The position numbers and the translations under genes are program-made. The notes under the pieces are model-generated. The model made no database searches, was not told the origin of the DNA, and was given only the letters and a program-made list of their open reading frames with translations. From an uncultured Bacteroidales bacterium (GTDB lineage Bacteria > Bacteroidota > Bacteroidia > Bacteroidales > WCHB1-69): a stretch of 64,000 nucleotides of DNA. Of this stretch, positions 1-9,439 are shown one piece after another. Every line of letters starts with the position of its first letter. Positions within the stretch are counted from its first letter, which is position 1. Location: assembly GCA_900315245.1 (NCBI GenBank), contig OMYJ01000001.1:310001-374000 (forward strand), read 5' to 3'.

Positions 1-969
1 ATATTTATCGGTTCAGAAATCAACGGGGCAAAGTCCTGGATCAAAATTGGAAGTTTCAGCATACAACCCACTGAATTTATGAAAGTGGCCACAGCCTTAG
101 CCATGGCCAAGTTTATGCAAGAGGGTAAAACCGCTAACGAACGACGCTACGTATGGGTCGCACAATTCGCACTCATCTTCATCCCTATAGTTGTGGCTTT
201 GCTCCAACATGATGCAGGTTCCGCACTTGTGTTTTTCTCTTTCATCATTCTCTTCTATCGCGAAGGATTGAGTGCCGAATTTTTAGTCCTAGGCATCATC
301 GCGGCTATCTTGGCCTACATTTCGCTGAAATTTAACGAACTATACTCCATCGCCTTGATTACAGTGGTGTTCATAGTCTTCATGTTCATTAACCGCACCG
401 AAAAAAAGAAGATTCGCCGTAATGTCATTGTCTATCTGGCCAGTATCGTTTTCGTGTTTTCCGTCTATTTTCTGTATGACCACGGACTTGAGCCCCACCA
501 AAAATCACGTATTGATACCATATTAGGCAAAACCTCCGACCCCCTCGGCGCCGATTTCAATCTCAACCAATCAAAAATCGCTATCGGATCGGGAGGCTTC
601 TTCGGTAAGGGCTATCTTCACGGCACCCAAACAAAACTCAATTTCGTGCCGGAACAAAGCACCGATTTCATTTTCTGTGCCATCGGTGAGGAGTGGGGGT
701 TTTTCGGCACTCTCGTTGTGTTCGGACTTTTTGGCGCATTGATTTTCCGAATCCTGAAACTCTCTGAAAAACAACGAAATCCATTTGTACGATATTACGG
801 CTACGGCATCGCCGGCATTTTCGCTATCCACTTCTTCATCAATATCGGCATGACTATCGGCGTACTGCCCATCATTGGCATCCCGCTACCCTTCATCAGC
901 TACGGCGGCTCCTCCCTCTGGGCCTTCACCACGATGCTCTTCTGCTTCATCAAACTAAATGACAATTAA
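1..969 (+). CDS. rodA: RodA, peptidoglycan polymerase of the elongation machinery (5' truncated by window edge)
   Basis: SEDS-family membrane glycosyltransferase that polymerises peptidoglycan during side-wall elongation, working with PBP2 and MreB. The reading frame is open from base 1, so the true start lies outside the window; about 322 residues are visible. The SEDS signature GAKSWIKIG...QPTEFMKV lies near the visible N-terminus, followed by multiple hydrophobic segments and the C-terminal GIPLPFISYGGSSL motif typical of RodA/FtsW. RodA rather than FtsW is preferred because of the GxxLPFISYGGSS form and the general arrangement, but FtsW cannot be excluded from a partial sequence. Its stop codon runs straight into an intergenic tandem-repeat array. 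mreB lies 30 kb away in this window. Confidence 0.88.
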   Translation: MFIGSEINGAKSWIKIGSFSIQPTEFMKVATALAMAKFMQEGKTANERRYVWVAQFALIFIPIVVALLQHDAGSALVFFSFIILFYREGLSAEFLVLGIIAAILAYISLKFNELYSIALITVVFIVFMFINRTEKKKIRRNVIVYLASIVFVFSVYFLYDHGLEPHQKSRIDTILGKTSDPLGADFNLNQSKIAIGSGGFFGKGYLHGTQTKLNFVPEQSTDFIFCAIGEEWGFFGTLVVFGLFGALIFRILKLSEKQRNPFVRYYGYGIAGIFAIHFFINIGMTIGVLPIIGIPLPFISYGGSSLWAFTTMLFCFIKLNDN

Positions 970-1062
970 CCTCCTAACCAATAAACCAATAAACCAATAA
1001 ACCTTTAAATATAAACCTATAACCTGCTTCAATAACCAATAACCCATAACCTATAACCATTC
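967..1062. repeat. Imperfect tandem array after rodA (8-bp then 7-bp units)
   Basis: The array starts at the rodA stop codon. It holds three CCAATAAA-type 8-mers, then heptamers of the ATAACCN type (AATAACC, CATAACC, TATAACC) after a GCTTCAATAACC core. The same core recurs near 6430, 46330 and 62575. Confidence 0.85.
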
Positions 1063-1066
1063 CAAA

Positions 1067-2476
1067 ATGGATATCTTAACCCAAATGGCAACGGTTTACG
1101 CCGGAAAAAAACCAATATCCTGTATGCCTTTGGCACAGTCGGGATCACACAGACGTTATTATCGCATTTCTTTTGATGATAACAGCACCTTAATCGGCGC
1201 TTACAATGATGATGTTGCGGAAAACCGCGCGTTTTTCGAATATACCCGCTTTTTCGCAGCACAGCATCTGAACGTCCCTACCCTACTGACCGTTCACGAA
1301 GATCAAAAACACTATCTGCTGAACGATTTGGGCACACAAACCTTATATGACAAATTGTGTGTGACAAGAAAAGAAAATGGTGATTTTCAAGAGGTTATGG
1401 ACTACTACAAGAAGGTGGTAGCTGCTCTGCCAAAATTTCAGATGACCGCTAAAAAAGGACTCGACATGTCTGTGGCTTACCCTCGCGCCGCTTTCGACCG
1501 ACAATCTATGCAGTGGGATCTCAACTATTTCAAGTACTACTACCTGAAAATGGTCTATATTCCCTTCAACGAACAACTGTTGGAAGATGATTACCAACGG
1601 TTTATGGACTATCTGCTCAATGTTGATGACAACTATTTCCTCTATCGGGATTTCCAGTCCAGAAACATTATGGTGTATCAAGATGATGTCTGGTTTATTG
1701 ATTATCAGGGAGGTAGAAAAGGGGCTTTACAGTATGACATTGCTTCTTTGCTGTATGATGCCAAGGCGGATCTTTCCCCCGAAATCCGGCAGGAATTGTT
1801 GGAATGCTATATGGACAACCTTGCACAATACATCCCCATTGATCGCAAGCAGTTTACGGCCTATTTTAACGCTTTTTCACTCATCCGCATCATGCAGGCG
1901 ATGGGGGCATACGGCTATCGAGGCTACTTCGAACGTAAGGCACATTTCCTGCAAAGCGTGCCGTACGCCATTCGCAACATGCGTTATCTTTTGTCACAAA
2001 ATGCTTTACCGGACAATCTTCCTGAATTACGTCGTGTGTTGCAAACCGTGGTGGACAGTTATGTGGAACCCGCCAAGGAAAAATCTGATATACTGACGGT
2101 TACAATACAAAGTTTTTCGTTCAAGAAAGGAATTCCCGAGGACAAATCCGGTAACGGCGGTGGATTCGTTTTCGACTGCCGCGCCTTGCCAAATCCAGGT
2201 CGTGAGAAAAGGTACGCCACTTTCACCGGCAAAGATGACTGTGTAAAGGAATATCTGGAGCAGTACAAAGAGGTGGAAACGTTTGTGAATCATGTATGTG
2301 CATTGGTGGATATGTCCGTTGATAACTATCTGGAGCGCAAATTCACTCACCTGACGGCCAATTTCGGCTGCACCGGCGGCCAGCACCGTTCCGTTTATTT
2401 CGCGGAACGCACCGCCGCCCATTTAAGAGAGAAATACCCGCAAATTGTGGTGGAATTGCTACATCGGGAACAATAG
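1067..2476 (+). CDS. Aminoglycoside/sugar-phosphotransferase-like kinase fused to a RapZ C-terminal domain
   Basis: 469-residue two-domain protein. Residues about 1-335 look like an APH/AmgK-type small-molecule kinase: the catalytic loop is YRDFQSRNIM (193-202) and the metal-binding segment IDYQGG (211-216). Residues about 344-469 match the RapZ C-terminal domain, with FDCRALPNPGR and GCTGGQHRSVYFAE (434-447). In Proteobacteria that domain binds amino-sugar metabolites and the small RNA GlmZ; in Pseudomonas the AmgK kinase phosphorylates MurNAc. A role in cell-wall sugar salvage or sensing is therefore an inference, made more plausible by the neighbouring rodA. The RapZ N-terminal P-loop domain is absent and replaced by the kinase. 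Such fusions occur elsewhere in Bacteroidota. Start is the ATG at 1067, just after the repeat array. Confidence 0.8.
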   Translation: MDILTQMATVYAGKKPISCMPLAQSGSHRRYYRISFDDNSTLIGAYNDDVAENRAFFEYTRFFAAQHLNVPTLLTVHEDQKHYLLNDLGTQTLYDKLCVTRKENGDFQEVMDYYKKVVAALPKFQMTAKKGLDMSVAYPRAAFDRQSMQWDLNYFKYYYLKMVYIPFNEQLLEDDYQRFMDYLLNVDDNYFLYRDFQSRNIMVYQDDVWFIDYQGGRKGALQYDIASLLYDAKADLSPEIRQELLECYMDNLAQYIPIDRKQFTAYFNAFSLIRIMQAMGAYGYRGYFERKAHFLQSVPYAIRNMRYLLSQNALPDNLPELRRVLQTVVDSYVEPAKEKSDILTVTIQSFSFKKGIPEDKSGNGGGFVFDCRALPNPGREKRYATFTGKDDCVKEYLEQYKEVETFVNHVCALVDMSVDNYLERKFTHLTANFGCTGGQHRSVYFAERTAAHLREKYPQIVVELLHREQ

Positions 2477-2501
2477 CATTCCCTAAACGCAAAAGGATGC
2501 A

Positions 2502-2533
2502 GACCACGTCCTTCCCACGTCTCACGTCCTACG
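2502..2533. repeat. ACGTnnn tandem repeat at the rlmN 3' end
   Basis: On the minus strand the rlmN stop codon lies inside the first unit (ACGTAGG), followed by ACGTGAG and ACGTGGG. Related units (CGTCTTA, CGTCTAA) occur at 40141-40168. Confidence 0.75.
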
Positions 2534-3566
2534 TATTCGCCTGCTCCCTCACCAGTTGACCACACGCAGCGGCGATATCCTGTCCCTTGCTCTGACGAAT
2601 GTTGACCACCATGTTGCAGCGTTCCAATACCGCGATAAAGTTCTGACGACGGGTCGGATCCGACTTGTGGAACAACGAATCAGGGGTGGAATTGTATTCT
2701 ATGATGTTGATTTTCACGGGGAACGGCCGGCAAAAACGCGCTAACTGTTCTGCAGCTTTCTCCGAATCGTTGACTTTTGAGAGCAACAGATATTCAATGG
2801 TAATACGCTCACCCGTCTTCTGATGGTAATACGCCAAAGCTGCCTGCAAATCGTGTAACGGATTATGCTCCGTCACGGGCATGATGTTGCCGCGCACGGT
2901 GGGGTCAGCACTATGCAATGAAATGGCCAATCCACAACGGAATCCTCTGTCCGCCAATGCCTTGACACCTTTGATGATGCCCGCCGTGGAGAGCGTAATC
3001 CGCGCGGGCGAAAGACCGAAATAGTCCTTGCCTGTCAGGATATCAATGGCCGTCATCATATTGTCAAAGTTGAGCAGCGGCTCACCCATCCCCATGAAAA
3101 CAATATTGGTAATGTGTTGGTTGTAAATCTCTTGCGCACGATTATTGAGCAAGACATATTCGTCAATGATTTCGCTGTAGTGCAAATTGCGGATAAATCC
3201 CATGGTGCCGGTAGCGCAGAACGCACAGTGCAGCGGACAACCGATTTGCGTGGAAAGGCACGCCGTGACACGCTCCTTGCTCGGAATCAGCACACCCTCC
3301 ACCATCTTGCCGTCATGAAACCGCAGCAGGAACTTGGTGGTTTTGTCGCTGCTATGCACCTCTTCGGCAATCTCCGCCCTATGGAACGTGAAATTCTCCT
3401 GTAACTTCGTACGCAAAGCCACGGAAAGGTCAGTCATCTCGTCAAACGACCCCGCACCACGTTTCCACAACCACGTCCATATCTGCTTCGCCCGAAACGG
3501 CTTCTCCCCGTTTTCCCGCAAAAAAGAAACCAACGCATCAAACCCAATATTCCGAATATCCACCAT
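2529..3566 (-). CDS. rlmN: Dual-specificity 23S rRNA A2503 / tRNA A37 C2-methyltransferase RlmN
   Basis: Radical-SAM enzyme that methylates adenine C2 of 23S rRNA A2503 and of A37 in some tRNAs. 345 residues. The 4Fe-4S motif C110-PLH-C114-AF-C117 coordinates the cluster; MGMGEPLLNFDN follows the family pattern, and C335 in DIAAACGQL is the methyl-carrying cysteine. The start was placed at the ATG at 3566, giving MVDIRNIGFD; a TTG nine bases upstream would lie inside the intergenic repeat and is less likely. It follows miaB on the minus strand after only 26 bases of repeat DNA, so both are probably co-transcribed. Both enzymes modify tRNA A37, which suits the pairing. Confidence 0.95.
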   Translation of the reverse strand: MVDIRNIGFDALVSFLRENGEKPFRAKQIWTWLWKRGAGSFDEMTDLSVALRTKLQENFTFHRAEIAEEVHSSDKTTKFLLRFHDGKMVEGVLIPSKERVTACLSTQIGCPLHCAFCATGTMGFIRNLHYSEIIDEYVLLNNRAQEIYNQHITNIVFMGMGEPLLNFDNMMTAIDILTGKDYFGLSPARITLSTAGIIKGVKALADRGFRCGLAISLHSADPTVRGNIMPVTEHNPLHDLQAALAYYHQKTGERITIEYLLLSKVNDSEKAAEQLARFCRPFPVKINIIEYNSTPDSLFHKSDPTRRQNFIAVLERCNMVVNIRQSKGQDIAAACGQLVREQANT

Positions 3567-3599
3567 AATTATCAATTATCCATTATCAATTATCAATTA
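3567..3599. repeat. Heptamer array ATTATCA/ATTATCC between miaB and rlmN
   Basis: Four and a half 7-bp units fill the whole miaB-rlmN gap. On the minus strand the miaB stop TGA is part of the first unit (TAATTGA), so the array begins inside the coding end. Confidence 0.88.
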
Positions 3600-4903
3600 G
3601 ACAATAAAGTGGCAGGGGTACACTCTGTAACTGTCACGTCCACATAATCCCCTATTTGATATCCGTTGCGTGGGAAAATGATGACCTTATTCTGGCTGTT
3701 GCGCCCAAACAGCTGATCGTCAGAGCGTTTTGAGGCTCCTTCCACCAACACGCGGAAGGTCTTGCCGACATCGCGAAGGTTGCTGGCCATGGAGAGTTCT
3801 CCCTGCAACGCAATGACCTCCTCCAGCCGGCGGGTTTTTTCCTCGTCGGGAATGTCGTCGGGATATTGCTTGGAAGCCAACGTGCCACCGCGCTCAGAAT
3901 ACTTGAACATATAAGCATATTCGTAGCCGACTTCGCGCATAATGGACAACGTATCATGGTGGTTATCAATGGTTTCCCCACTGAAGCCGACAATGATGTC
4001 CGTGGTGATGGCACAATCCGGAAGCATCTCCTTGATCTTCCGCACCCGCTCCAAATAGCTCTCGCGGGTATAAACGCGACGCATCTTCTGCAACATCTCG
4101 TCACTACCCGACTGCACCGGCAGGTGGATGCACTTGCAGATGTTGTCGTAACGGGCAATCGTTTCAATCAACTCGTCAGAGAGGTCTTTCGGATGCGATG
4201 TAGCAAACCGTACACGCAAATCCGGCGACATTTCCGCCACCATCGCCATCAACTTGGCAAAAGAAACCTCTTGCCCTTCTTCCTTCCAGTAATAGGAGTT
4301 CACATTCTGTCCCAACAGCGTGACTTCATTGTAGTTATCCTTTAACAAATCCTCAATTTCACCGAGGATGGTTTTCGGGCTGCGGCTGCGCTCGCGACCT
4401 CGCGTATAGGGCACCACGCAATAGGAGCAGAAATTGTTGCACCCGCGCATAATGGAAACGAACGCTGACACGCCGTTGGCATCGTAGCGCACAGGCATGA
4501 TGTTGTCGTAAGTCTCTTCCTTAGAAAGCAATACGTTGAACGAGGTGTGCCCATGCTGTGAATCAGCGATGAGCTGCGGCAACGAGCGATAGGCATCGGG
4601 GCCGGCGATGAAATCCAACACGGGCTCAGTCTGCAACAACTCCTCCTTCATCCGCTCGGCCATGCATCCAAGCAGACCGACTTGCAAGGTGCGCTTACGG
4701 CGCTTATAAGCCTCTAATTCACGCAAACGTTTGTGGATGCGCTGTTCGGCCTTATCACGAATGGAACACGTGTTAATGAGGATTAAATCGGCCTCCTGGA
4801 TGTCCTTCGTCAACGAATACATCTCCTTCAAGATGGAAGCCACCACCTCACTATCCGCAAAATTCATCTGACAACCGTATGTTTCTATGAACAATTTCTT
4901 CAT
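3593..4903 (-). CDS. miaB: tRNA-2-methylthio-N6-dimethylallyladenosine synthase MiaB
   Basis: Methylthiotransferase that adds the 2-methylthio group to i6A37 in tRNAs reading UNN codons; its substrate is made by MiaA, whose gene begins at 63864. 436 residues, close to the family norm. The N-terminal UPF0004 domain carries cysteines C11, C46 and C80 for the auxiliary cluster; the radical-SAM motif C155-NNF-C159-SY-C162 follows, and the C-terminal 60 residues fit a TRAM RNA-binding domain. The ATG at 4903 gives MKKLFIETYGCQMN, the canonical beginning. It is downstream of der and upstream of rlmN on the minus strand. Confidence 0.96.
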   Translation of the reverse strand: MKKLFIETYGCQMNFADSEVVASILKEMYSLTKDIQEADLILINTCSIRDKAEQRIHKRLRELEAYKRRKRTLQVGLLGCMAERMKEELLQTEPVLDFIAGPDAYRSLPQLIADSQHGHTSFNVLLSKEETYDNIMPVRYDANGVSAFVSIMRGCNNFCSYCVVPYTRGRERSRSPKTILGEIEDLLKDNYNEVTLLGQNVNSYYWKEEGQEVSFAKLMAMVAEMSPDLRVRFATSHPKDLSDELIETIARYDNICKCIHLPVQSGSDEMLQKMRRVYTRESYLERVRKIKEMLPDCAITTDIIVGFSGETIDNHHDTLSIMREVGYEYAYMFKYSERGGTLASKQYPDDIPDEEKTRRLEEVIALQGELSMASNLRDVGKTFRVLVEGASKRSDDQLFGRNSQNKVIIFPRNGYQIGDYVDVTVTECTPATLLSN

Positions 4904-4931
4904 TTACTGACCTTTTACTTTGACTTTTTAT

Positions 4932-4992
4932 TCCCAGGACTCCGCTTCTCTTCTCCCTGGGCTACCGAGCTCTTGCCCCTACCGGGGCTGCT
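4932..4992. repeat. GC-rich palindromic intergenic element between der and miaB
   Basis: Contains CCCAGG...CCTGGG (4933-4961) and GCCCC-tacc-GGGGC (4975-4988). It is much richer in GC than the surrounding spacer. It could be a degenerate REP-like element or a structured mRNA spacer; no function is assigned. Confidence 0.5.
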
Positions 4993-5013
4993 CAAAGAAG
5001 ATGTTTTTAAAAA

Positions 5014-5038
5014 CTATTGAACTTAAACCTTGAACTTA
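5014..5038. repeat. GTTCAA heptamer repeat at the der 3' end
   Basis: On the minus strand the der stop TAA continues as AGTTCAA, GGTTTA, AGTTCAA. The same unit appears at 45424-45439 and after sufS (56139-56153). Confidence 0.7.
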
Positions 5039-6340
5039 CTTCTTCCTAAAGTAAATCTCAATCGGCACACCTGAAAAATCCCAATTTTTGCGAATTTGGT
5101 TTTCCAGAAAACGTTTGTAGGGATCCACCACATATTGCGGCAAGTTGCAGAAGAAAGCGAAAGTGGGATATGCCACCGGCAACTGGGTTACATATTTGAT
5201 CCGGATGACCTTGTCCTTGTTCATAGGTGGCGGAGTGTGCTCAATAATCGGCAACAGCGTGTTGTTCAGCTCAGAAGTGGAAATCCGGCGCTGACGATTC
5301 TGACAAACTTGAATAGCCGTTTCCAAAACCTTGTAAATACGCTGTTTTTCTATTACAGAAGTAAAGATAATCGGCACATCCGTGAACGGTGCAATCCGTT
5401 TTTTCAACGCATCCTCAAAATTTTTATGTGTATGCGTGTCTTTCTCCACCAAATCCCACTTGTTCATCACGAGCACGATTCCTTTATGGTTTCGCGCACA
5501 CAAACCGAAAATGTTAAGATCTTGGGAATCAAATCCTTGCGACGCATCTGCCATCACAATGCAGACATCGGAGTTTTCAATGGAGCGCACGGCTCGCATC
5601 ACAGAATAAAACTCCAGACTCTCCTCCACCTTGCTTTTCTTACGTAGTCCGGCGGTATCAATTAGATAGAAATCAAAACCGAAACTCTTGTAGCGGGTGA
5701 AAATGGTATCGCGGGTCGTACCTGCCAACGGAGTCACAATATGGCGGTCCTCACCGAGAAAAGCATTGATTATCGAGGACTTGCCCACATTTGGTTTGCC
5801 CACGATTGCGATGCGCGGCAGATCATCGGGCAGATCGTCAACATCTTTGGAAAAATGTTTCACCACTTCATCCAACAAATCACCGGTACCGCTTCCCGAA
5901 ACCGCCGAAATAGGATAGATATCACCAATTCCCAAAGCATAGAACTCTGTGTAATCTAAGTAGTTACTTGGACTATCAATTTTATTCACAGCCAAGTAAT
6001 ACGGTTTCTTAGACTTGCGCAGAATGTCAGCGATTTCCTCATCCAAAGGCGTTAGCCCCTCACGGCCATCCACCATAAAGACAATCACATCCGACTCCTC
6101 AATAGCCAAAGCCGCCTGTTTGCGAATTTCCGACTCGAAAATATCATCGGATCCCACCACATAACCGCCTGTGTCAATGACGGAAAAGTCGTAACCGTTC
6201 CAGTCGGATTTACCATAATGGCGATCACGGGTAACGCCCGCTGTGGCATCCACAATAGCCTCTCTCGCCTGTATCAGGCGGTTAAAAAAGGTCGATTTTC
6301 CCACATTCGGCCGACCAATTAATGATAATATGTTTCCCAT
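5036..6340 (-). CDS. der: Ribosome-assembly GTPase Der (EngA)
   Basis: Essential tandem-domain GTPase required for 50S subunit maturation. 434 residues, matching the family. The first P-loop is GRPNVGKS (9-16) with NKID at 119-122; the second is GKPNVGKSS (181-189) with DTAG and NKWD later; the C-terminal third is the KH-like domain ending in FRKK. ATG at 6340 gives [16 protein letters not shown]. It lies downstream of yicC on the minus strand, separated by a 120-bp repeat array, and upstream of miaB. Confidence 0.97.
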   Translation of the reverse strand: MGNILSLIGRPNVGKSTFFNRLIQAREAIVDATAGVTRDRHYGKSDWNGYDFSVIDTGGYVVGSDDIFESEIRKQAALAIEESDVIVFMVDGREGLTPLDEEIADILRKSKKPYYLAVNKIDSPSNYLDYTEFYALGIGDIYPISAVSGSGTGDLLDEVVKHFSKDVDDLPDDLPRIAIVGKPNVGKSSIINAFLGEDRHIVTPLAGTTRDTIFTRYKSFGFDFYLIDTAGLRKKSKVEESLEFYSVMRAVRSIENSDVCIVMADASQGFDSQDLNIFGLCARNHKGIVLVMNKWDLVEKDTHTHKNFEDALKKRIAPFTDVPIIFTSVIEKQRIYKVLETAIQVCQNRQRRISTSELNNTLLPIIEHTPPPMNKDKVIRIKYVTQLPVAYPTFAFFCNLPQYVVDPYKRFLENQIRKNWDFSGVPIEIYFRKK

Positions 6341-6343
6341 GTT

Positions 6344-6463
6344 TGACTATGACTATAACTATGACTATAACTTACACTATTGACCATTGACCATTGACCA
6401 TTAACTATTAACTATAAACTATAAACCAGCTTCAATAACCAATAACCAATAACCCATAACCAT
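6344..6463. repeat. Long composite heptamer array between yicC and der
   Basis: Contains 6-bp GACTAT/AACTAT units, three TGACCAT heptamers (6381-6401), two TAACTAT, AAACTAT, then the shared CTTCAATAACC core and AATAACC/CATAACC heptamers. Read on the minus strand, it begins at the yicC stop TAA as TGGTTATGGGTTAT, the same opening as the array after the PAS gene at 62447. Confidence 0.88.
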
Positions 6464-7338
6464 TATAAGATATTCGCCAACTGCTCCTTCAACTTCTCCA
6501 ACTCGTCTTTCATGCGCACCACAATCTGCTGGATGTTGAAGTCATTGCTTTTGGAACCTAACGTATTGATTTCACGGCCGCACTCCTGCACGATGAAACC
6601 TAATTTCTTACCATTTGACTGATTGTCGTTGAGTGTTTCGATGAAATAGTCGCAATGTTTGCGGAGGCGAACTTTTTCTTCTGTAACATCCAATTTCTCA
6701 AGATAGTAGAAAATCTCTTGTTCCAGACGGTTAGGATCATATTGCACTTTCGGGGCAAGATCTTTTAGCGACGTTTCGAATTTTTCACGAATCTTGACAA
6801 TTCGCTGCTCTTCGAAAGGCGTTACCTCGTCTATCATATCGCGAATCATCGTGATTCGTTTCACAAAATCCTGCTCCAGCACTTTGCCTTCCGAGATCCG
6901 GAACTCATTGAGCTGGTGGCAGGCATCGAAAATCGCGGATTTCAGCTTTTCCCATAACTCTTCACTTACTTCTTCTTGCGGTGTGGAAATCACATCGGGC
7001 ATCCGCAACACGTGCAAGAAGATGTCACTCTCCACGGGATTGCCCATATTTTTGGACATTTCTGTAAGCGTCTGATAATAAGACATCGCCAATTCCCTAT
7101 TAATAGACACATTGCTATTGACAGAACGGTTTTCCACCGTGATAGTGAAATCGGCTTTGGCACGTTCCAACTCCTTTGAAAGAATGGATCGGATTTCATT
7201 TTCGTAATTTTTGAAAAGCAGCGGAATACGGGTGTTAAGATCCAACTGTTTACTGTTCAGCGTGCGGATTTCGACGGTTACAATCTTCCCGTCAGTTTCC
7301 AACACGGCACGGCCGAAGCCTGTCATTGATTTTATCAT
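6463..7338 (-). CDS. YicC-family endoribonuclease
   Basis: 291 residues, starting MIKSMTGFGRA, the hallmark of the YicC/YloC family; the C-terminal DUF1732 part includes HCDYFIETL, GKKLGFIVQECGREINTLGSKSND and the conserved ending. E. coli YicC is an endoribonuclease that promotes decay of the small RNA RyhB; which RNAs it cuts here is unknown. ATG at 7338. It is the first gene of the minus-strand group yicC-der-miaB-rlmN, with a terminator of the preceding minus-strand gene just upstream at 7357-7391. In many bacteria yicC precedes gmk, but here it is followed by der. Confidence 0.93.
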   Translation of the reverse strand: MIKSMTGFGRAVLETDGKIVTVEIRTLNSKQLDLNTRIPLLFKNYENEIRSILSKELERAKADFTITVENRSVNSNVSINRELAMSYYQTLTEMSKNMGNPVESDIFLHVLRMPDVISTPQEEVSEELWEKLKSAIFDACHQLNEFRISEGKVLEQDFVKRITMIRDMIDEVTPFEEQRIVKIREKFETSLKDLAPKVQYDPNRLEQEIFYYLEKLDVTEEKVRLRKHCDYFIETLNDNQSNGKKLGFIVQECGREINTLGSKSNDFNIQQIVVRMKDELEKLKEQLANIL

Positions 7339-7356
7339 AAAAATGTTTTACTACAG

Positions 7357-7391
7357 AAAAAAAGGCAGGTCGCACATCGGCCTGCCTTTTC
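7357..7391 (-). terminator. Rho-independent terminator of the T9SS gene at 7411-9411
   Basis: Stem AAAAGGCAGG / CCTGCCTTTT with a run of seven T on the minus strand, twenty bases after the stop codon. A near twin follows serA. Confidence 0.88.
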
Positions 7392-7410
7392 TGAATTATC
7401 TTAAAATGAA

Positions 7411-9411
7411 TTATTTAACAATCAACTTTTGGGTGGAAATACCCGTGTTGGTACGAAGGGTAACCATATAGACACCGCTGTTGAAATTCTTCACGGGAAC
7501 ATTGATCAAATTGTAGCCTTCATTTACTTCAACATTGTTGGTGTAAACAGTCTGACCCATCAGATTCATCACAGAAACAACACCGTTTTCAGCATTTATA
7601 GCAGAGAAGGCAATGTTCACGGATTCAGATGCCGGATTCGGATACATCTTCATGCCAGAAATGTTTCTGTTGTTGATAGCAGTGGAATCAACCCAAAGAC
7701 CTTGGCAAACTTCTTTTGTGTTGTTATACACACCGATTTCATCTGCATCAATAGAAAGAAAATAGATGCTGGATTCATTTGAACAAAGACCAACATTGTC
7801 TTCTTTAATTTCAGAACCGGCATAGTAATCTTGTTGCCAAATCATATTGATTTTTCCATCAATAATATTTGGAGCAACTGCAGGGAATACACTTTCTCCC
7901 TCATTATAAATATAAGCCGAAATGTCTTCGTATGTAGTAGTGGAATCCAACGGGAACAAGCTCCAACCATCTTGTTCGAGATAATAACAATCCTTATTGA
8001 AGGAGAGCCAGCTGATATCACCGAAAGTATTACCGTTATCCAAAGATTTTGTTGCAAAAACGCCTCTGAAATACATAGAGCTGTTTATGTCAACAAACGG
8101 GAATTCCATCAATTCAGAGAAAACCATATACACTTTCCCATTTTCTGTAATAAGTTGAGGGAATGAAACAGTACCCACACCGTATGACGGGTATGCATCA
8201 ACACCCCAACTGCTTATACCCCAAATACTGGTATCACAGTCCAAATTGAAACGCTCAAAAACAGTATTACCATTTTGCCGCAAGACTTCAGGATCAGCAT
8301 CGGTTTGACTTCCGTTATACGAGATAACGCGTTGATTCTCATTCCAATATAACAAATAGCCAACACCAGGATACCAAGTATAGGTAGAAGCATTTTCAGA
8401 TTCAATATAGCACCAATATGTACCCATTGCCACGTGAACAGTACCATTATCGTCGATAGCAATAGCTACACTTCCATCGCTACGATAAGCAGTATCACCT
8501 GCAGGAGCTGTTTCAAAGAAAGTTGTTTTATTGAAATTCACACCATTATCGGTTGATTTCCAAATAAATGGATTTTTAGTCATACCCGGAGCAGCTACAA
8601 TTGCAACGGTATTGCCTTTTGCTGCAATTGCATATCCATCACCTTGGAATGATTTAATCTCACTGGAAGTGACTTCACCTACAATGCGAGGTTCCTCCCA
8701 AGTAATGGCATTTGTGCTCGAATTGAAGGTACCACGATAGTAGAGCAAACAAGTCTGAATACCACGATACAAAAAGCCAGTATCGGATTCCGTGCAGGCA
8801 ATCAAGTGAATGGTATTACCAACAGAGGCAAGCTGGGGCCACAACAGACAGGTACTGGTAGCAGAACTGTGAATGTCTTGGACAACAGGGCCTTGCAAAG
8901 TGGAGAAAGTCCAATCGCCTGTACCCTTTTGAGGACGGACACCTATAACCAACGCATTGGATCCGTTGTGTGAAGCGATAATTTCAGCATCACCCACCAT
9001 GGTAATAGTACCCCAACCAGTACGAGTGTTCTCAATACGGTCTGTGCTGGATGATGAATTAATCCAAGAAGTGCCATCGTAGTAGTTATAGCCGGTACCA
9101 CGATGAGAAAGGGTTTGTCCATCATTAGTAGTCCAGATAGCAGATATGGTTCCATCACTATGAGCAATAATTCTAGGAGCCATAGAACCATTGGTTTGGA
9201 GATCGTAATATGTCATTCCAACAAAATTACGACTGGTGGCTCTAGTTATCGGAGAAATAGTTTGAGGAATTGCGCCTTCTTCAAAACCAGTGAGTTGAAC
9301 ATTTTTTGCAACAGTTGACAAAGCGTTGCGACGAGCGTCAACACGGCTTGTCTGTGCATAAACTGCGCTGAATAAAAACAGCGTTGTAACAGCAAGTAAA
9401 ATTTTTTTCAT
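7411..9411 (-). CDS. Secreted sialidase/BNR-like beta-propeller protein with type IX sorting domain
   Basis: 666 residues. The signal peptide is MKKILLAVTTLFLFSAVYA, and the C-terminal 80 residues form a type A T9SS sorting domain (MKMYPNPASESVNI..., GVYMVTLRT..., ending KLIVK), so the mature protein is exported through the type IX system. The central region has repeated blocks such as DGTISAIWTT, GNTVAIVAAPG, DNGTVHVAMGTYW and KINMIWQQDYY, resembling exo-alpha-sialidase/BNR propeller repeats, but I see no convincing catalytic sialidase set. Substrate and function are unknown. It has its own terminator; the minus-strand hairpin at 9440-9490 separates it from the Exb operon upstream. Confidence 0.75.
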   Translation of the reverse strand: MKKILLAVTTLFLFSAVYAQTSRVDARRNALSTVAKNVQLTGFEEGAIPQTISPITRATSRNFVGMTYYDLQTNGSMAPRIIAHSDGTISAIWTTNDGQTLSHRGTGYNYYDGTSWINSSSSTDRIENTRTGWGTITMVGDAEIIASHNGSNALVIGVRPQKGTGDWTFSTLQGPVVQDIHSSATSTCLLWPQLASVGNTIHLIACTESDTGFLYRGIQTCLLYYRGTFNSSTNAITWEEPRIVGEVTSSEIKSFQGDGYAIAAKGNTVAIVAAPGMTKNPFIWKSTDNGVNFNKTTFFETAPAGDTAYRSDGSVAIAIDDNGTVHVAMGTYWCYIESENASTYTWYPGVGYLLYWNENQRVISYNGSQTDADPEVLRQNGNTVFERFNLDCDTSIWGISSWGVDAYPSYGVGTVSFPQLITENGKVYMVFSELMEFPFVDINSSMYFRGVFATKSLDNGNTFGDISWLSFNKDCYYLEQDGWSLFPLDSTTTYEDISAYIYNEGESVFPAVAPNIIDGKINMIWQQDYYAGSEIKEDNVGLCSNESSIYFLSIDADEIGVYNNTKEVCQGLWVDSTAINNRNISGMKMYPNPASESVNIAFSAINAENGVVSVMNLMGQTVYTNNVEVNEGYNLINVPVKNFNSGVYMVTLRTNTGISTQKLIVK

Positions 9412-9439
9412 AATATTTGGATTTGGTTTGAAATGAACA

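Noticed and set aside
7411..9411. True sialidase
   Set aside because: Propeller-like blocks are present but the arginine triad and Asp-box set of sialidases are not clear, so only a BNR-like call is given.
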